Assembly (NCBI GenBank): GCA_963931865.1
Contig: OZ007505.1
Span: forward strand, 4,844,824-4,908,823
DNA: 64,000 bases
Direction of reading: 5' to 3'
DNA from: Axinella damicornis
Lineage: Eukaryota; Porifera; Demospongiae; Axinellida; Axinellidae
This document shows positions 13,118 through 23,893 of the stretch, one piece after another. How positions within the stretch are numbered: position 1 is the stretch's first letter; each line of letters begins with the position of its first letter. Both the position numbers and the translations under genes were made by a program. The notes below the pieces were generated by a model. That model was not told where the DNA came from and searched no databases. It saw only the letters and a program-made list of their open reading frames with translations.

Positions 13118-16100
13118 GGAGGAGGGAGAAGAGAGGAAGGGAGGAGAAGTAGAGGAAGAGGGGTGGAGGGGGGGGAGGGGAAGTAGATTTAGCTGTACAA
13201 GCACGTGGTGAGTTACCTGGTATACCATCATTCATCTTGCCATTCTGACCTCCAGCTACCCACACATGATCATCTACCCCACTGCAGAGACAAATATAAC
13301 TATAACTTCTGGAAAGTGATCAGACAATGTGTCAGACCACTCCCGGACGTGGTCGGACATGGTCTGACACCAATTTTCCATTTGTCGCCCACCATTCACT
13401 TGAAGTGCTATGGTGCATTGTAGTGAATTCTGTGATTAACTGGTTTATGGTAACTATACATGTACTTGCTGCGCAAGCATGCAATGAAAGCGTAGCTCAC
13501 GACCAGCTCCTTGTTTGCACAGCACAGAGGTACGTGAGACATCGTCACTCCACGCACACGTTGTTGGTATGCGGAGGTACCTGCGAATAGAGTTCATGGA
13601 GATAAGCTTACTTTTGTACTCCATGCATGTTGAAATCACTGAAGAGCCGCGAGGCCTTGGTCCTGTTTGTCTTTGTTGCACTTTAGCGACGTCAACATCT
13701 GGTCTTGCCGATCGAAGTTTTGCTGTACCACGACAGAGCATATGCTAGCACTTGGAAACAATGGAGGCTCCGATGCCCGAGCAGCAGGACACTTTCGACC
13801 GGCCATTTTGTCAGACTGCGATTCCGCGTGGTCGGTCACGTGCCTTTTTCGTTCGGATTTTGTCCGTTGACCGACCGTTATATTTGTCTCTGCACTGTTT
13901 TCTTGTGCGACTCACTGCTCGCTCACTAATCTCACTGTCTCTATAGGCTAGCAGACACACCAGCAGTTTAAACTGATTTTATGTAGCAACGAAGACAATA
14001 TCCACAACCAGACTTGCATAACATACTGTAGCATGGCACAACACTAACAGCGAACAGATATTCAATCAGTAGCCAGAGATTTTGACCAGAAATTAGGCCA
14101 CGCCCACAAGGCCACAATACACCTCAATGTTACAAAGTCCTGGAGAACGCTGTATGCTTGACGTCACTCATGTGAGAAAATCTATCAGCCCCTGATCTTT
14201 CCATACTAATATGTCCACTCACAGTGAGGCAATGTCCAGGATCCACGAAATGACGACAACAATACCATCAAACACCTCAAACTTGTGTGTGAAGTACTTC
14301 AATCGAAATGCGATCCACTTGAGCAGAACCTACAGTCACACACAAAACAGAGGTCACAATGGTGGAGGAGCACCTACAGATCTTTGTAAGGTACACGCAG
14401 TGCACAATATAATTTTTAAAAGCTGGTCTGACATAATGTCAGACCAACACCGGTATTGGTCGGACATGATCTGACACTGACAAATTGCCAGGCGGGAAGC
14501 TAGGCTTATGATCTTTCGGTGTGGAGTGTAGGTATGCATGTGTGTGAAGCGTTCAATTGTCTGAAATGTTCATTATTGTGGCCCCACAGCGAAGTCAATA
14601 CCTGTGAAACTATGAATATGTACATGTAATCACGCTATGTTCACTGTGTGGCTTCCCACTGCGTATTCAGCCAATTTGTCAGCGCAGAACAGTCAGTGGA
14701 CGGCCATATCAGCGCTTCGCCCGGAATATGGCCGATGGCCGACTGTTATATTGTGCTCTGTACACGTACCCTGTCCACCCTGGATACATGTCCCCTGTCC
14801 CTCCAAGGGGAAGGGTACATGTCCCTGTCCCCCAAGGGGAAGGCTACATGTCTCCTGCCCCTCAAAGGGGAAGGCTACATGTCCCCTGTCCCCCAAAGGG
14901 GAAGGCTACATGTCTCCTGCCCCTCAAAGGGGAAGGCTACATGTCCCCTGTCCCCCAAAGGGGAAGGCTACATGTCCCCTGTCCCCCAAAGGGGAAGGGT
15001 AACAAGGCTAGAGATGGATGACCTCATACCCAGGCAGTTTGTCCCCTCCCGTACCCAATCACCTGGGTATGAGGAATGGATGACAAGGAGGCGGATGACC
15101 TCATACCCAGGCAGTTTGTCCCCTCCCATACCCAATCACCTGGGTATGAGGAATGGATGACAAGGAGGCAGATGACCTCATACCCAGGCAGTTTGTCCCC
15201 TCCAAGGGGTAGGGTACATGTCCCCTGTCCCTCCGAAGTGCATGTCCTCTGTCCATCCAAAGCATACCTAACCAAATGTTTTGGAGTGCTCACCTCGACC
15301 ATGAAGATGGAGAGGATGCAGAGACTTGTGTAGTGCAGCACTAGGGCAGGGTTCAACCCCTCTCCATTAGCCTCAAAATCTTCAACTGAGAACGTAAAGG
15401 CAGCAGAGGGTTAACTACATATCCCCCGACCCCATGGGCCCAATATCCTCCACTAGGGAGTTAGTAAACATGGACGCTTCACGTAAATACAACAGACCGG
15501 CCAGCATGTACTGCATAATATTATGTATCTATACTGCATGCATGATACACAGCCAACATGTACTGCATGTGTATCTATACTGTATGCATGATACACAGTC
15601 CGGCATGTGTGTAAACTGCTGACTCTCAGTGTTGAAATGTCAGTGAGTCCGACGCTGCACAGACAGCTCCCTGCGCTGAAGTGTACCACAATTCTGTCTT
15701 CAGCGGTCTCGCAAGGTCTCACTTTTCATAGCACTGCAGGAGTCTGGCATTGCTCACTACTCTGCTACTCTGATGCACCTACATGATAGCGTCTCTGGCG
15801 AAGAGCAATATTGCAAGACACACGTCTCCAGTCTAGTCCCACCCCACTTCTGTTACCCACAGACATACATACACTTAAAAGCTTAATGTATTGCACCCTT
15901 TGCTGACTAGCTTGTCTATCCTGCTAAACCTTCCTCTTATCCACTGCTGCTCACTCTCAATTGGCGGTGGGTGAGAGAAGGTTTAGCTCCGTAGACTATA
16001 GACTGCAGATGAAATAACTCACAAGTTGCACAGACGCGTAAGCCCCCCCTGTAAGCACATTCACAGAACCCCTCTTCCCCGTGTCCCTCTCCTGGAGATG

Positions 16101-18551
16101 CAGAGATATTCAACCCCTGCAGGATGAGGTTGGCATGTGGTCCGCACACATCCCGGGAGCCACGTTCAAAGTGGCAGGACTCCGCCTGTATCAGTTTATT
16201 TGCGCCTCTACAGAGAATGGTGTCTGGTGAGATTGTGAGTGTGTGTAAGGATATGTGTATGTGTATGTATGAGGGTGTGAATGCATGTGTGTGTGGTGTG
16301 TGGCAGCATGTGTATGTAACTCAGTTGGACAGTCAAAAATCATAGAAAGCATGAGGCCAGACTGAACAGAAATTTGACTTGTCTGTATGTAGCCATAAAA
16401 GCACATTCTTGCCATTATGTACGTGCTATATTGCTATCAGTTGTTCGTCCTTCAGCACCATTCCTGGCTTTCCGAACTTACCGAGGGCGTAAGATTAGTA
16501 ACACCAAAAGTGGACCAGAATGGTACAAAGCTTGGCTTAGCTCCAGCCAAGACCTTATTGAAACTAACGATAGGAAACAACATCCCATGAAGGGGAACAG
16601 CTTACTACATAACGTTTAGTCCTGGCAGGATTAAACAGGAAATCTACCCAAGGGTGACAAAAAGCCCTATAGACGAGTATAGTGTGCATTTACATCCCAG
16701 CCCAATACCCCCCCACCAAACTCTCTCATATTAGTTTTGAATTCTTCTATCAGGCACAGTGCAACACTCACTGAATGCCCCCACATCCAACAGGAGCTCA
16801 AAGAGGACAATCAGAGCGTCGGTGACAACCAGGGCAATGATAAAGAGATGAAAATATGTACTGTGGAGCACAACCTGCATACGACCACGCCATCTGTGAA
16901 GGTGTGGGGGGAGCAGAGGGGAGGAGGGAGGGGAGGAGGAGTGTAGGGAAAGGGGGAGAAGAGAAAAGAGGTGGTGGTGTGTGGAAATGAACATGCAAAC
17001 TGAGTGGGAGGGTGCATATCATCTCTTTCACAAACACAGTAGGTGTAGTTAGCTCTTGTCACTGATAGGAATTCCCAAGCGGTAGCTGTTAACGGCTCTC
17101 AATTAATACACTGAGAGTTTTGCAATGGCCCAATATCTGCTAGCTGACTTCCTTAGTAAAACTCTTGAAGGTGTAAGGATTGATTTCCACATTAGCGTCA
17201 TTCTCATGCAGCCGTTAGCCTCGTTCCCAGGCTGCATGGGAACGAGGCTATTCCCACGTAAACACTTTATCAACTAGAGGTGTTCATAGAACACATACCC
17301 CGTGCTGAACGTCTACAGTCCAGGATGCATGCAGTGCAGCTACAATCGACGTGACATCTCTGCCGATGCGTATCGAACAGGGCGGCTATCGCGTATACTG
17401 TGTTTGTGCATGGCCATATCCAAGGTGTGGGAGTGACCGCTTACCGTATATACAACTTGAAGCTGGAGAGGTGGGGCCAAATGTTACGAATAATTGCTGG
17501 AAAAACAGCCGAAACAATAGCAATGATGTCTGTGAAGTGCATAGATCGTGAGAAAACACTGTTTCCTAGTGGTCATCTCGAAGCATGAAGTTTCCAAATG
17601 CACTGTGTGTCCTGTTCTTGATGGCACTCTGAGGTCACGAAGAGGTGGAGCCAATGTTATGAATAGTTATGAAAAGTAGGAAATAGCCGAAATACAGCAA
17701 AACGGAGCGCCTTGACTTCAGTCAGGTACACACAGAGCAGTTTTTTGCTATTTGCTATTGTTTAACTCCATTTTGATGGTTTATGAGGGTCTATGTGGCG
17801 AGATTTCAAATTTTTCTTGCAGACAGACAGACAGACTGACGGACAAACCGATTGCTTAACCCCGCTTCGCGCATGCGCGCGCGGGGTAAAAATACTGAAG
17901 GCTGTCCCAATACCAGTGAAAGGGCTAACTTAGTCTTCCCTTCTTGCGTTCATGTAATAGTGAACGCAGTGAAAGCCAGCTGTGACCAGGGAACAAGAAG
18001 TCCTACTCCCAAGTGTTGACTCTTGCCAATGTTACTTTGTCCAGTGTTTACACAATATTACTAAGTGGTTATTGGTCCAGCAGGAAGTAGGCAATGGGCT
18101 AGGGTCTATTAGGGCCAGGGCTGGTTCTCAATGTGCATGCGTTTCCGTACCTCTACTTAAAGTATGTACTTCCTGCTGGACCAATATCAACATCGTTTTA
18201 TTGCTTTTGACTGCTACTAGTATATTTTCGGCCTTTGGGGTTTTGGCCATTTATTAAATTTTGTAGTAAAATTAATATGAGCTGACGTATCATAATTTTC
18301 ACACTAGCACTAGGTACACTCCCTTACGTCAGCTGATCGTCAATGGAGGACGCTATGGATTGCACCTCGTAACCCTCATCCACACTGGACGTATCAGACT
18401 CGCTGTCAATGGAGAGTCTTCGATGTAGCTCGATCCCCTTCAGTTCTTCTGGTAGCTCTGTACCCGCTGATTGGCTCTTTCGGTCATTCGCCGAGGCGAC
18501 TGGAGGGGGGGCAAACTCTCGGTAGTCCGTCTGAGGATTGTGAGTGGCCAT
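12262..18551 (-). CDS. HVCN1: Voltage-gated proton channel Hv1, paralogue 1
   Basis: This is a four-helix voltage-sensor protein that conducts protons and normally dimerises through a C-terminal coiled coil. Eight coding exons, in transcript order: 18551-18328, 16893-16772, 16205-16023, 15385-15294, 14329-14223, 13007-12931, 12798-12683, 12366-12262. They give 341 residues. S1 holds the selectivity aspartate (VVTDALIV), S2 has LHYTS and FMVE, S3 has FEVFDGI and WILDI, and S4 is RLWRVVRVVNG with three arginines. The exon between S1 and S2 adds a loop of about 60 residues with cysteines and an N-I-S sequon. The start ATG at 18551 follows a good acceptor at 18572, so an upstream noncoding exon is likely; an ATG at 18590 would read through that acceptor. 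The acceptor of exon 3 (…tagag) is the least certain junction. Confidence 0.92.
13048..13113. repeat. (AG)n tract just upstream of the S4 exon (CT on the coding strand)
   Basis: About 33 AG units on the plus strand, read as a long CT polypyrimidine tract by the Hv1-1 transcript, lie about 40 bp before its S4-exon acceptor. Confidence 0.9.
13330..13369. repeat. 40-bp hairpin, copy 1
   Basis: Inverted ends TGTCAGACCA and TGGTCTGACA enclose an imperfect stem. A sister copy lies at 14437-14476, so the two bracket about 1.1 kb of Hv1-1 intron sequence plus the S3 exon. Confidence 0.7.
14437..14476. repeat. 40-bp hairpin, copy 2
   Basis: Same ends and length as the hairpin at 13330-13369, with internal changes. 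It lies upstream (in transcript order) of the Hv1-1 S3 exon. Confidence 0.7.
14785..15005. repeat. Minisatellite, unit about 33-34 bp
   Basis: Six to seven units of the type GGGGAAGGCTACATGTC followed by CCCTGTCCCCCAAA fill part of the intron between the S2 and S3 exons of Hv1-1. Confidence 0.85.
15017..15205. repeat. 77-bp tandem repeat with internal inverted motif
   Basis: The unit begins at 15017, 15094 and 15171 (period 77, last copy partial). Each unit contains CCTCATACCCAGG and its inverse CCTGGGTATGAGG, so each can fold into a hairpin. It lies in the same Hv1-1 intron as the neighbouring minisatellite. Confidence 0.85.
17218..17252. mobile_element. 35-bp minimal hairpin element
   Basis: TAGCCTCGTTCCCAGGC directly facing its inverse ending GGGAACGAGGCTA. 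It is the shortest copy in the window. No target duplication is visible. Hv1-1 intron 1. Confidence 0.7.
17640..17890 (+). repeat. Dispersed repeat ending in (ACAG)n and a GC-rich hairpin
   Basis: Contains GGTGGAGCCAATGTTATGAA, then CGCCTTGACT, an ACAGACAGACAG run and a terminal CCCCGC/GCGGGG hairpin. An inverted relative lies at about 45300-45570. This points to a dispersed repeat family of unknown class. Confidence 0.6.
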
Positions 18552-18704
18552 CACTCCCTGATCACTCCTCGACCTGCAAGTGAATGACAACCCTGAATAT
18601 TTAGCTGAGCTTTCGCGCTTCCTTTTCCGGTGGGAAATTGGACCATGAATTACGCGAATGACGTCATCAACACGAGTTGACGTTTCTACTTCACATTAGC
18701 GAAA

Positions 18705-18748
18705 GCAAACTTCTTTTGTCCACACTAGTGTGGACAAAAGAAGTTTGC
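18705..18748. repeat. Perfect 44-bp palindrome upstream of Hv1-1
   Basis: Arms GCAAACTTCTTTTGTCCACA and its exact complement meet at ACTAGT with no loop, about 155 bp upstream of the Hv1-1 start codon. It could be a cruciform, a dimeric protein site or a foldback insertion. Confidence 0.9.
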
Positions 18749-19065
18749 ATGCAGGGCCGTACCTAGCATAGGGGCAGGGGGGGGGGGGGGGGGGGGGGGG
18801 GGCAACTGCCCCCACAGAGAACTTGACTTCCTTGCATTCACTTACCGCTGCTCTGATACTACAGCTATGCTGACTGCAAGTACCGACTAAGCAGTGGCTT
18901 GACCTTTTCGCGGGCTGAAAGCCTGAAGGCAGACATAGTTAGTCTAGGCAGAGATAATAGACGCTTGATACACAATTTTCATTTTACATCAATTCCTAAT
19001 GATGGCGAAATGAGGACCTGGATCCAAAATAATTTCATGACTGGATACATAGGTCACAGCTTAGC

Positions 19066-19484
19066 AAGTGCAATAGCCAATTGCAATTGCTCATTCTTCC
19101 TAGTAAGAAATTGGAGATGATTACTTGTAGCAATGTGCTTTTAACTACATGTAGCTACATGCTCATTGCAAAATAGAGCTATAGCTATAGGCAAACATTT
19201 AAAAATGTAGCTAGCTTGGTACAAGAACAGCATGTTTTGACCATGGGGGCCCAGCCCTTGTCAGCTGGGTAGCTAAAGTTGCCACTTTCGCAGGCTTCTC
19301 ATCAACTTCGAATCGTCCTGTTCTTGTACTGATACTTTTGCACACAAAGGTTCAAAGGTTGTAGCTGTGGCTGTCACTGAAATTTATAGGGAGGAATAAA
19401 TAGGAATGTTAGTTACAAGTAATCATCTCCAATTTCTTACTACTAGGAAGAATGAGCAATTGCAATTGGCTATTGCACTTGTAG
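19066..19484. mobile_element. Foldback element with arms of about 70 bp
   Basis: The left arm (about 19066-19132) contains CAATTGCAATTGCTCATTC. The right arm (about 19412-19484) carries the same sequence inverted. A second inner inverted pair includes ACAAGAACAG and CTGTTCTTGT. No open frame of note lies inside, so it is a non-autonomous foldback. Confidence 0.65.
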
Positions 19485-20403
19485 TGTTCCTACTTGTAGC
19501 TACCGGTACCTGAAACTAAGAAATTAGGCCTAATTTGTTTTTCTTTCAGAGATATAGGATCAAAGTAGGCAGGAACGTGTGTGTGCGCATTCTTTGATTA
19601 GCCTACCACAGTGGAGGAGGCACTGAGATGCAACTTGAGCCAACCCTTCTCTTATACAGTGTATGTTTTTGCATGTTCATAAAATTAATGTGCATGTTTT
19701 GCATGTAGCCTCATTCCCAGGCCCCGTCCAGCTTTTCGTCGCTCAATTTTTACAAAATGTATAAGCACTCATCAGATGCTATAGCTAGCTGTATCCCATA
19801 TGCTGAACAATCAAACTTAGTGACCGCTCAGTGAACGGGTATCATGGCAACAGAAGCTATAGCTTCATCGATCAGTGCTTGTGACCATCTTTGTTGTATA
19901 CTATAGTACAGACTGATCCCATGGGGACTGGAGCATGCATGTATGCACAAAGAGTGTGAACCAGGCTCTCTGCACCAGCGACACAAGAGCCTGGTAATGA
20001 GGTGGTTAGCAAGCTTCTCTGGAGATAGCAAATGGATCAATGGTCCCTGCACCCGTCTCTCCCGTAGAATGTTGTACAGGCTCCCAAGGTCATCATGGAG
20101 AGACATCTCGTATGGAACATGACCCTAAAGTATGGCAGATGCAATTAGAGTCTATGAGGTATCTTGAACAAAGGGGAGAATAAGACCTGAAGCGTCATTC
20201 TGAGCTCGAGTGAGTTTGCCCTACCAGTTGCACCACCAGTTTGCCACTTGTTCAAAGCATACATGCATGAATACCAGATCCTGGGTATACTGTTACAGTA
20301 GCTACATATCACAAAAAGTTCGACAACACAATGCAGAAACAACAACAACTTAGTAAACTCAGCATGCATGCAATTAGTAGTTGTCTCCATTGAGTTGGTC
20401 GTT

Positions 20404-20514
20404 CTACATTTTGCTAACTTCCTGGTCAGGTGTCTCAACTTGAGCTGTGTCTTTACCTTCATTCTGGCAAGAAACCACACACGTACACATGAAATTAATG
20501 TGACTACCTGTAAA

Positions 20515-20551
<37 letters not shown>

Positions 20552-21618
20552 TGCTCCCTCCATGGACTCCCCTGGATGGACTACACCTGGATGGACTACA
20601 CATGTGGTGTACCAGTGCACATTTGGCAGGTTACTGCCGTCTCTATATACGTACCTGTAAGAGCAGCCTTTCTTTCTCCTCCCTGCTCTGTTCCCCTCCT
20701 CCCTCTCCCCCCCACCTCGGCACCCTGACTGCTGCACCTCCTTTCAAGCGCAGCTGCCGCTTCAGTTGAGCATTATCTTCCTGTGGGTATATGTAGAAGT
20801 AAGGTCATAACAATGGCTCCCTTCCCTTGGTGTAATGTATATATAGCTATAGCAAAAGAATGGTAGGCTCTATGGTGATCTCGGAAATGCGAGCAGTTCG
20901 GAACTTGTGGTTGCTTAATACAAGGGCACATAAGTAAACCCTATCCTGCGCAGTAATGATACTGGTTGAGCTTGGCTGATTTCTCACCATATACTAGTGA
21001 GATTCATTAAAGCCTAATCTGGAATGGCCTAAAACAAACTGATTTCAACGGACTGCTCTTGAGTGTAGCTAGCTGGGCTTGTTCCCATCTAGACCATATA
21101 CATGTAGGAGAAATGGCCTGGCAACTTTTGAATTTTGCGAGTTCAAACTTTACTTCTATAGTATAATACTGCCAGAAAGATGGCAGCTCCAATCATCATC
21201 ACATGACAGTCATGCACATTCCATTGCATACCTGAGCAAAATTAACAGTCACCTCATATTATGCACGGATTTGATTTCTAGGCGCAAACCTCAGATTTCT
21301 CTAATTTGGTCTGGCACTTGTGGAAGGCATGAATGATCTTCTTGGCCTGGTAGCGTGCTTCGCTCAGTCTCTGGTCCGACTGGGTCTTGGCTGACAGTAC
21401 AGCACCTGTGTAAATGTGAGAGGGGAATGTAGAACCTCTTCAGTACACACATGTTGCAACGTTTGCACCTCTCCTCTCCCTCTCACTTTCATGAAATGTC
21501 TTTTCCTTTGCCACCTCCCCTGTTCCCTCTAATACTACTCACCATTAACTATCCGAACCACTCGCCAGAGTCGGAGGATGATGAGAAGAGAGGCAGCTTC
21601 AAAAGCCTCTTCTTCTAC

Positions 21619-21669
<51 letters not shown>

Positions 21670-22398
21670 ATGTGTGTGCGTGTGCTTACAATAAATTGTC
21701 TTGCAGATGAAAGATGAATGCACTGAAATACCCTACATGGCAGCATACATCCATACATTAGTGACGTCTGATTACAACTTTAGAAAGTAGTTGTTTTGGT
21801 CTTGTGTGCAATGTAGCAGTGAGATAAACATTCTGTGAGTGTACACCCAACACATGACTATGCATGGACACACATACGTACAGAGATGCAATGTCCAGGG
21901 CAAAGGAGATGAAGACGATTATACCGTCAAACACCTCAAACTTGTGAGTGAAATACTTCAGTCGAAATGCAATCCACTTCAGCAGAACCTGCAGGATTCA
22001 TAAATTGGTGCTGTTTCAGTGCACATCACCTGTTTCCTAAACTTGCACAAGCATTCTGTGATACCTGCACGAATGCGTCTATGCTATTTGCACGTTTAAA
22101 ATTATCCATTGCAGCATAAATGTTCATATCTCGTGAGCGGCACCCGTCAACAGTGATTACTCATGGCACAAAGCCCATGCACTGATCGAGGGCCAGCACA
22201 TGCAATTATAATCCCACCTCAACAACAAAGAGACTGAGGATGATAAGGGAGCCAATGTGGAGGATCAGGCTGGGGTTCACTTCATCGGGCGCACTGGCTG
22301 AGGTGTGGAAGGGGGAGGTGGGGGAAGTGCGGGAAAGAAAGACAATCATGTGCATAAAGCTATTTTTGCTGGCTAAACAGGCTAATATGTAGATAGAC

Positions 22399-22447
<49 letters not shown>

Positions 22448-23739
22448 GAGACAGCAACTGCAATAGTGCTATAGCTGACCAGGCAGGCAGACACGTCTCC
22501 CTCCCCTGAACTTGCAACTGCACAGGTTGTCCCCTCCTGTCCCCATCCCAGTGGACGATGTGATATTGTGTTTGTCCAGGATCAGCTGCGCATGGGGCCC
22601 ACAAAAATCCGGGATCTGGTAGTGGCAGGACTCAGCAACGGAGATTGTAGTGGTACCACGACAATCAATGTTATCTGCAGCGACGGACAAGAAAGAGGAT
22701 ACGTGATATCAACCTCAATTTCAGGCTGCTGGCAGCAGGTGATCATAATTCAATATAGAGGTGGGAGCAATCAATATGCTAATAATGAGTCAGTGCCCTG
22801 TTATATTGCAGGTGTATGAATATGTCTATGGCATTTGGTGGTGACTCCTCTTTGTCTTCATGCAAACAAAAAATGATTCTAAATACATGTACACTTAGCT
22901 ATACAAACAGCTTTCATCATACAAAATCATTTTTGGCTGCATGTACTTACTGAATGCCCCCACATCTAGCAGCAGTTCAAATAGAACGATGAAGGCATCC
23001 ATGACCACCAGTATAACAATAGCGATGTGGAACCAATGGCTGTGGAGGACGACCTGCATTCGACCACGCCATCTGTATATGTTGTGTGTGTGATATGTGC
23101 ATGTATACTGGGTAATACATGTATATGTTAACCAATCGGAATCCTTTTAAGTATCAGGTTCAAAAGTAACATATTGTTCCTGAGACAGAAAGACAAATTG
23201 CATGACCACAATTTATTGCAACGAGAAGTGCTGATGTATCTACTCAACATTACAGTATTATGAATGTTTGATCAACTCTCAGGGTTTTGTAGCATGGGTA
23301 TGATAATGATGCATGTGAACCTGGCTTATCCAAGGAGTTTCTAGCACACAACAAGTACGTGAACGAGAAATCTGCCCATGACTACCACCTGATCTAGGCT
23401 CTATTATCTATGCATGTTACAATAGTATTATAGCACATAAGCTACGCACGTCAGTTGGTCATCAAGGGAGGATGATAGGGACTGGACTTCGTAGTTTTCG
23501 TTCACGCTGGAGGAGTCTGTGCTATCCGACAACGACAACTTCCTATGTAACGTCACCTCTTGCAGACTCGCGGGCGTCGGTCCTTTTGGGGCGTTACCCG
23601 CCCCGGAATCATCAGTGTCGGGACTCTGAGGCTTCTTGCCTCGGTAGGGTTGGGGTAAGTCCTCATCGCTGCACGAACCAAAGAACTTGTAATCAGCTTT
23701 TACCTCGTCGGAATCCTCCATCCCCAACGATCTGAACAT
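20404..23739 (-). CDS. HVCN1: Voltage-gated proton channel Hv1, paralogue 2
   Basis: Second Hv1 gene, same strand as paralogue 1. Nine coding exons, in transcript order: 23739-23450, 23072-22951, 22674-22480, 22297-22218, 21988-21882, 21619-21543, 21405-21290, 20780-20655, 20463-20404. They give 390 residues. The S1 (122 bp), S3 (107), S4 (77) and first coil (116) exons have exactly the lengths of their partners in paralogue 1, so the pair arose by duplication. S1 has VVMDAFIV, S2 LHIGS and FVVE, S3 FEVFDGI and FALDI, S4 RLWRVVRIVNG. The S1-S2 exon shares the cysteine pattern (ESCH, FCGPH, LCSC, VCLP) and an N-I-T sequon. The C-terminus differs: two exons extend the coil (KRQLRLK, REEKERLLLQ) before a TAG. 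A second in-frame ATG seven codons in (MEDSDE) is an alternative start. Confidence 0.92.
20515..20549. repeat. Poly-G tract (poly-C on the Hv1-2 strand)
   Basis: Uninterrupted G run of about 35 bp in the last intron of Hv1-2. Similar long G or C runs recur at 18776, 27624, 40119, 46109, 51103 and 61648. Confidence 0.9.
21622..21668. repeat. (TG)n microsatellite abutting the Hv1-2 S4-exon acceptor
   Basis: On the transcribed strand this is (CA)n running directly into the CAG acceptor before exon 21619-21543. Confidence 0.9.
22392..22446. repeat. (GATA)n microsatellite
   Basis: About 13 GATA/ATAG units in the Hv1-2 intron between the loop exon and the S2 exon. Confidence 0.9.
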
Positions 23740-23893
23740 ACACGTCGTTAGGTCCTAGTGCAAATTGGGGAAGGTCACTGCAGTAGCCCCACCCCCAGGC
23801 CTAAGGCCTGGCATGCCATGGCGGCGCCTAGGTACGTCCATGCTCATGTGGGCGTGGCTGATAATATCCTAGCAACAGCTGCATAATCTCGCC
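23740..23893. promoter_or_regulatory. Candidate bidirectional promoter of Hv1-2 and FAM227
   Basis: Only 154 bp separate the divergent start codons of Hv1-2 (23739, minus) and FAM227 (23894, plus). The stretch contains CCCCACCCCC, the palindrome AGGCCTAAGGCCT, GGCGGCGCC, GGGCGTGG and TCCTAGCAAC, the last resembling an RFX X-box half site. No TATA box is evident. Shared control is an inference. Confidence 0.55.

Larger units (their letters stand above)
18552..20403. other. Spacer between the two Hv1 paralogues
   Basis: Holds the presumed promoter of Hv1-1 with a perfect 44-bp palindrome, a G tract (18776-18802), a foldback element (19066-19484) and the end of the Hv1-2 gene. A minus-strand open frame at 19828-20106 (93 codons, preceded by a possible acceptor) has no domain I recognise. 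It could be an alternative last exon of Hv1-2, but nothing requires it. Confidence 0.5.

Noticed and set aside
13505..13946. Several overlapping plus-strand frames in Hv1-1 introns
   Set aside because: They are short, mutually overlapping in three frames and without domains. The sequence is antisense to an intron.
19828..20106. 93-codon minus-strand frame as the C-terminus of Hv1-2
   Set aside because: A shorter last exon at 20463-20404 with a better acceptor closes the frame exactly. The downstream frame has no known motif, so I kept it only as a possible alternative.
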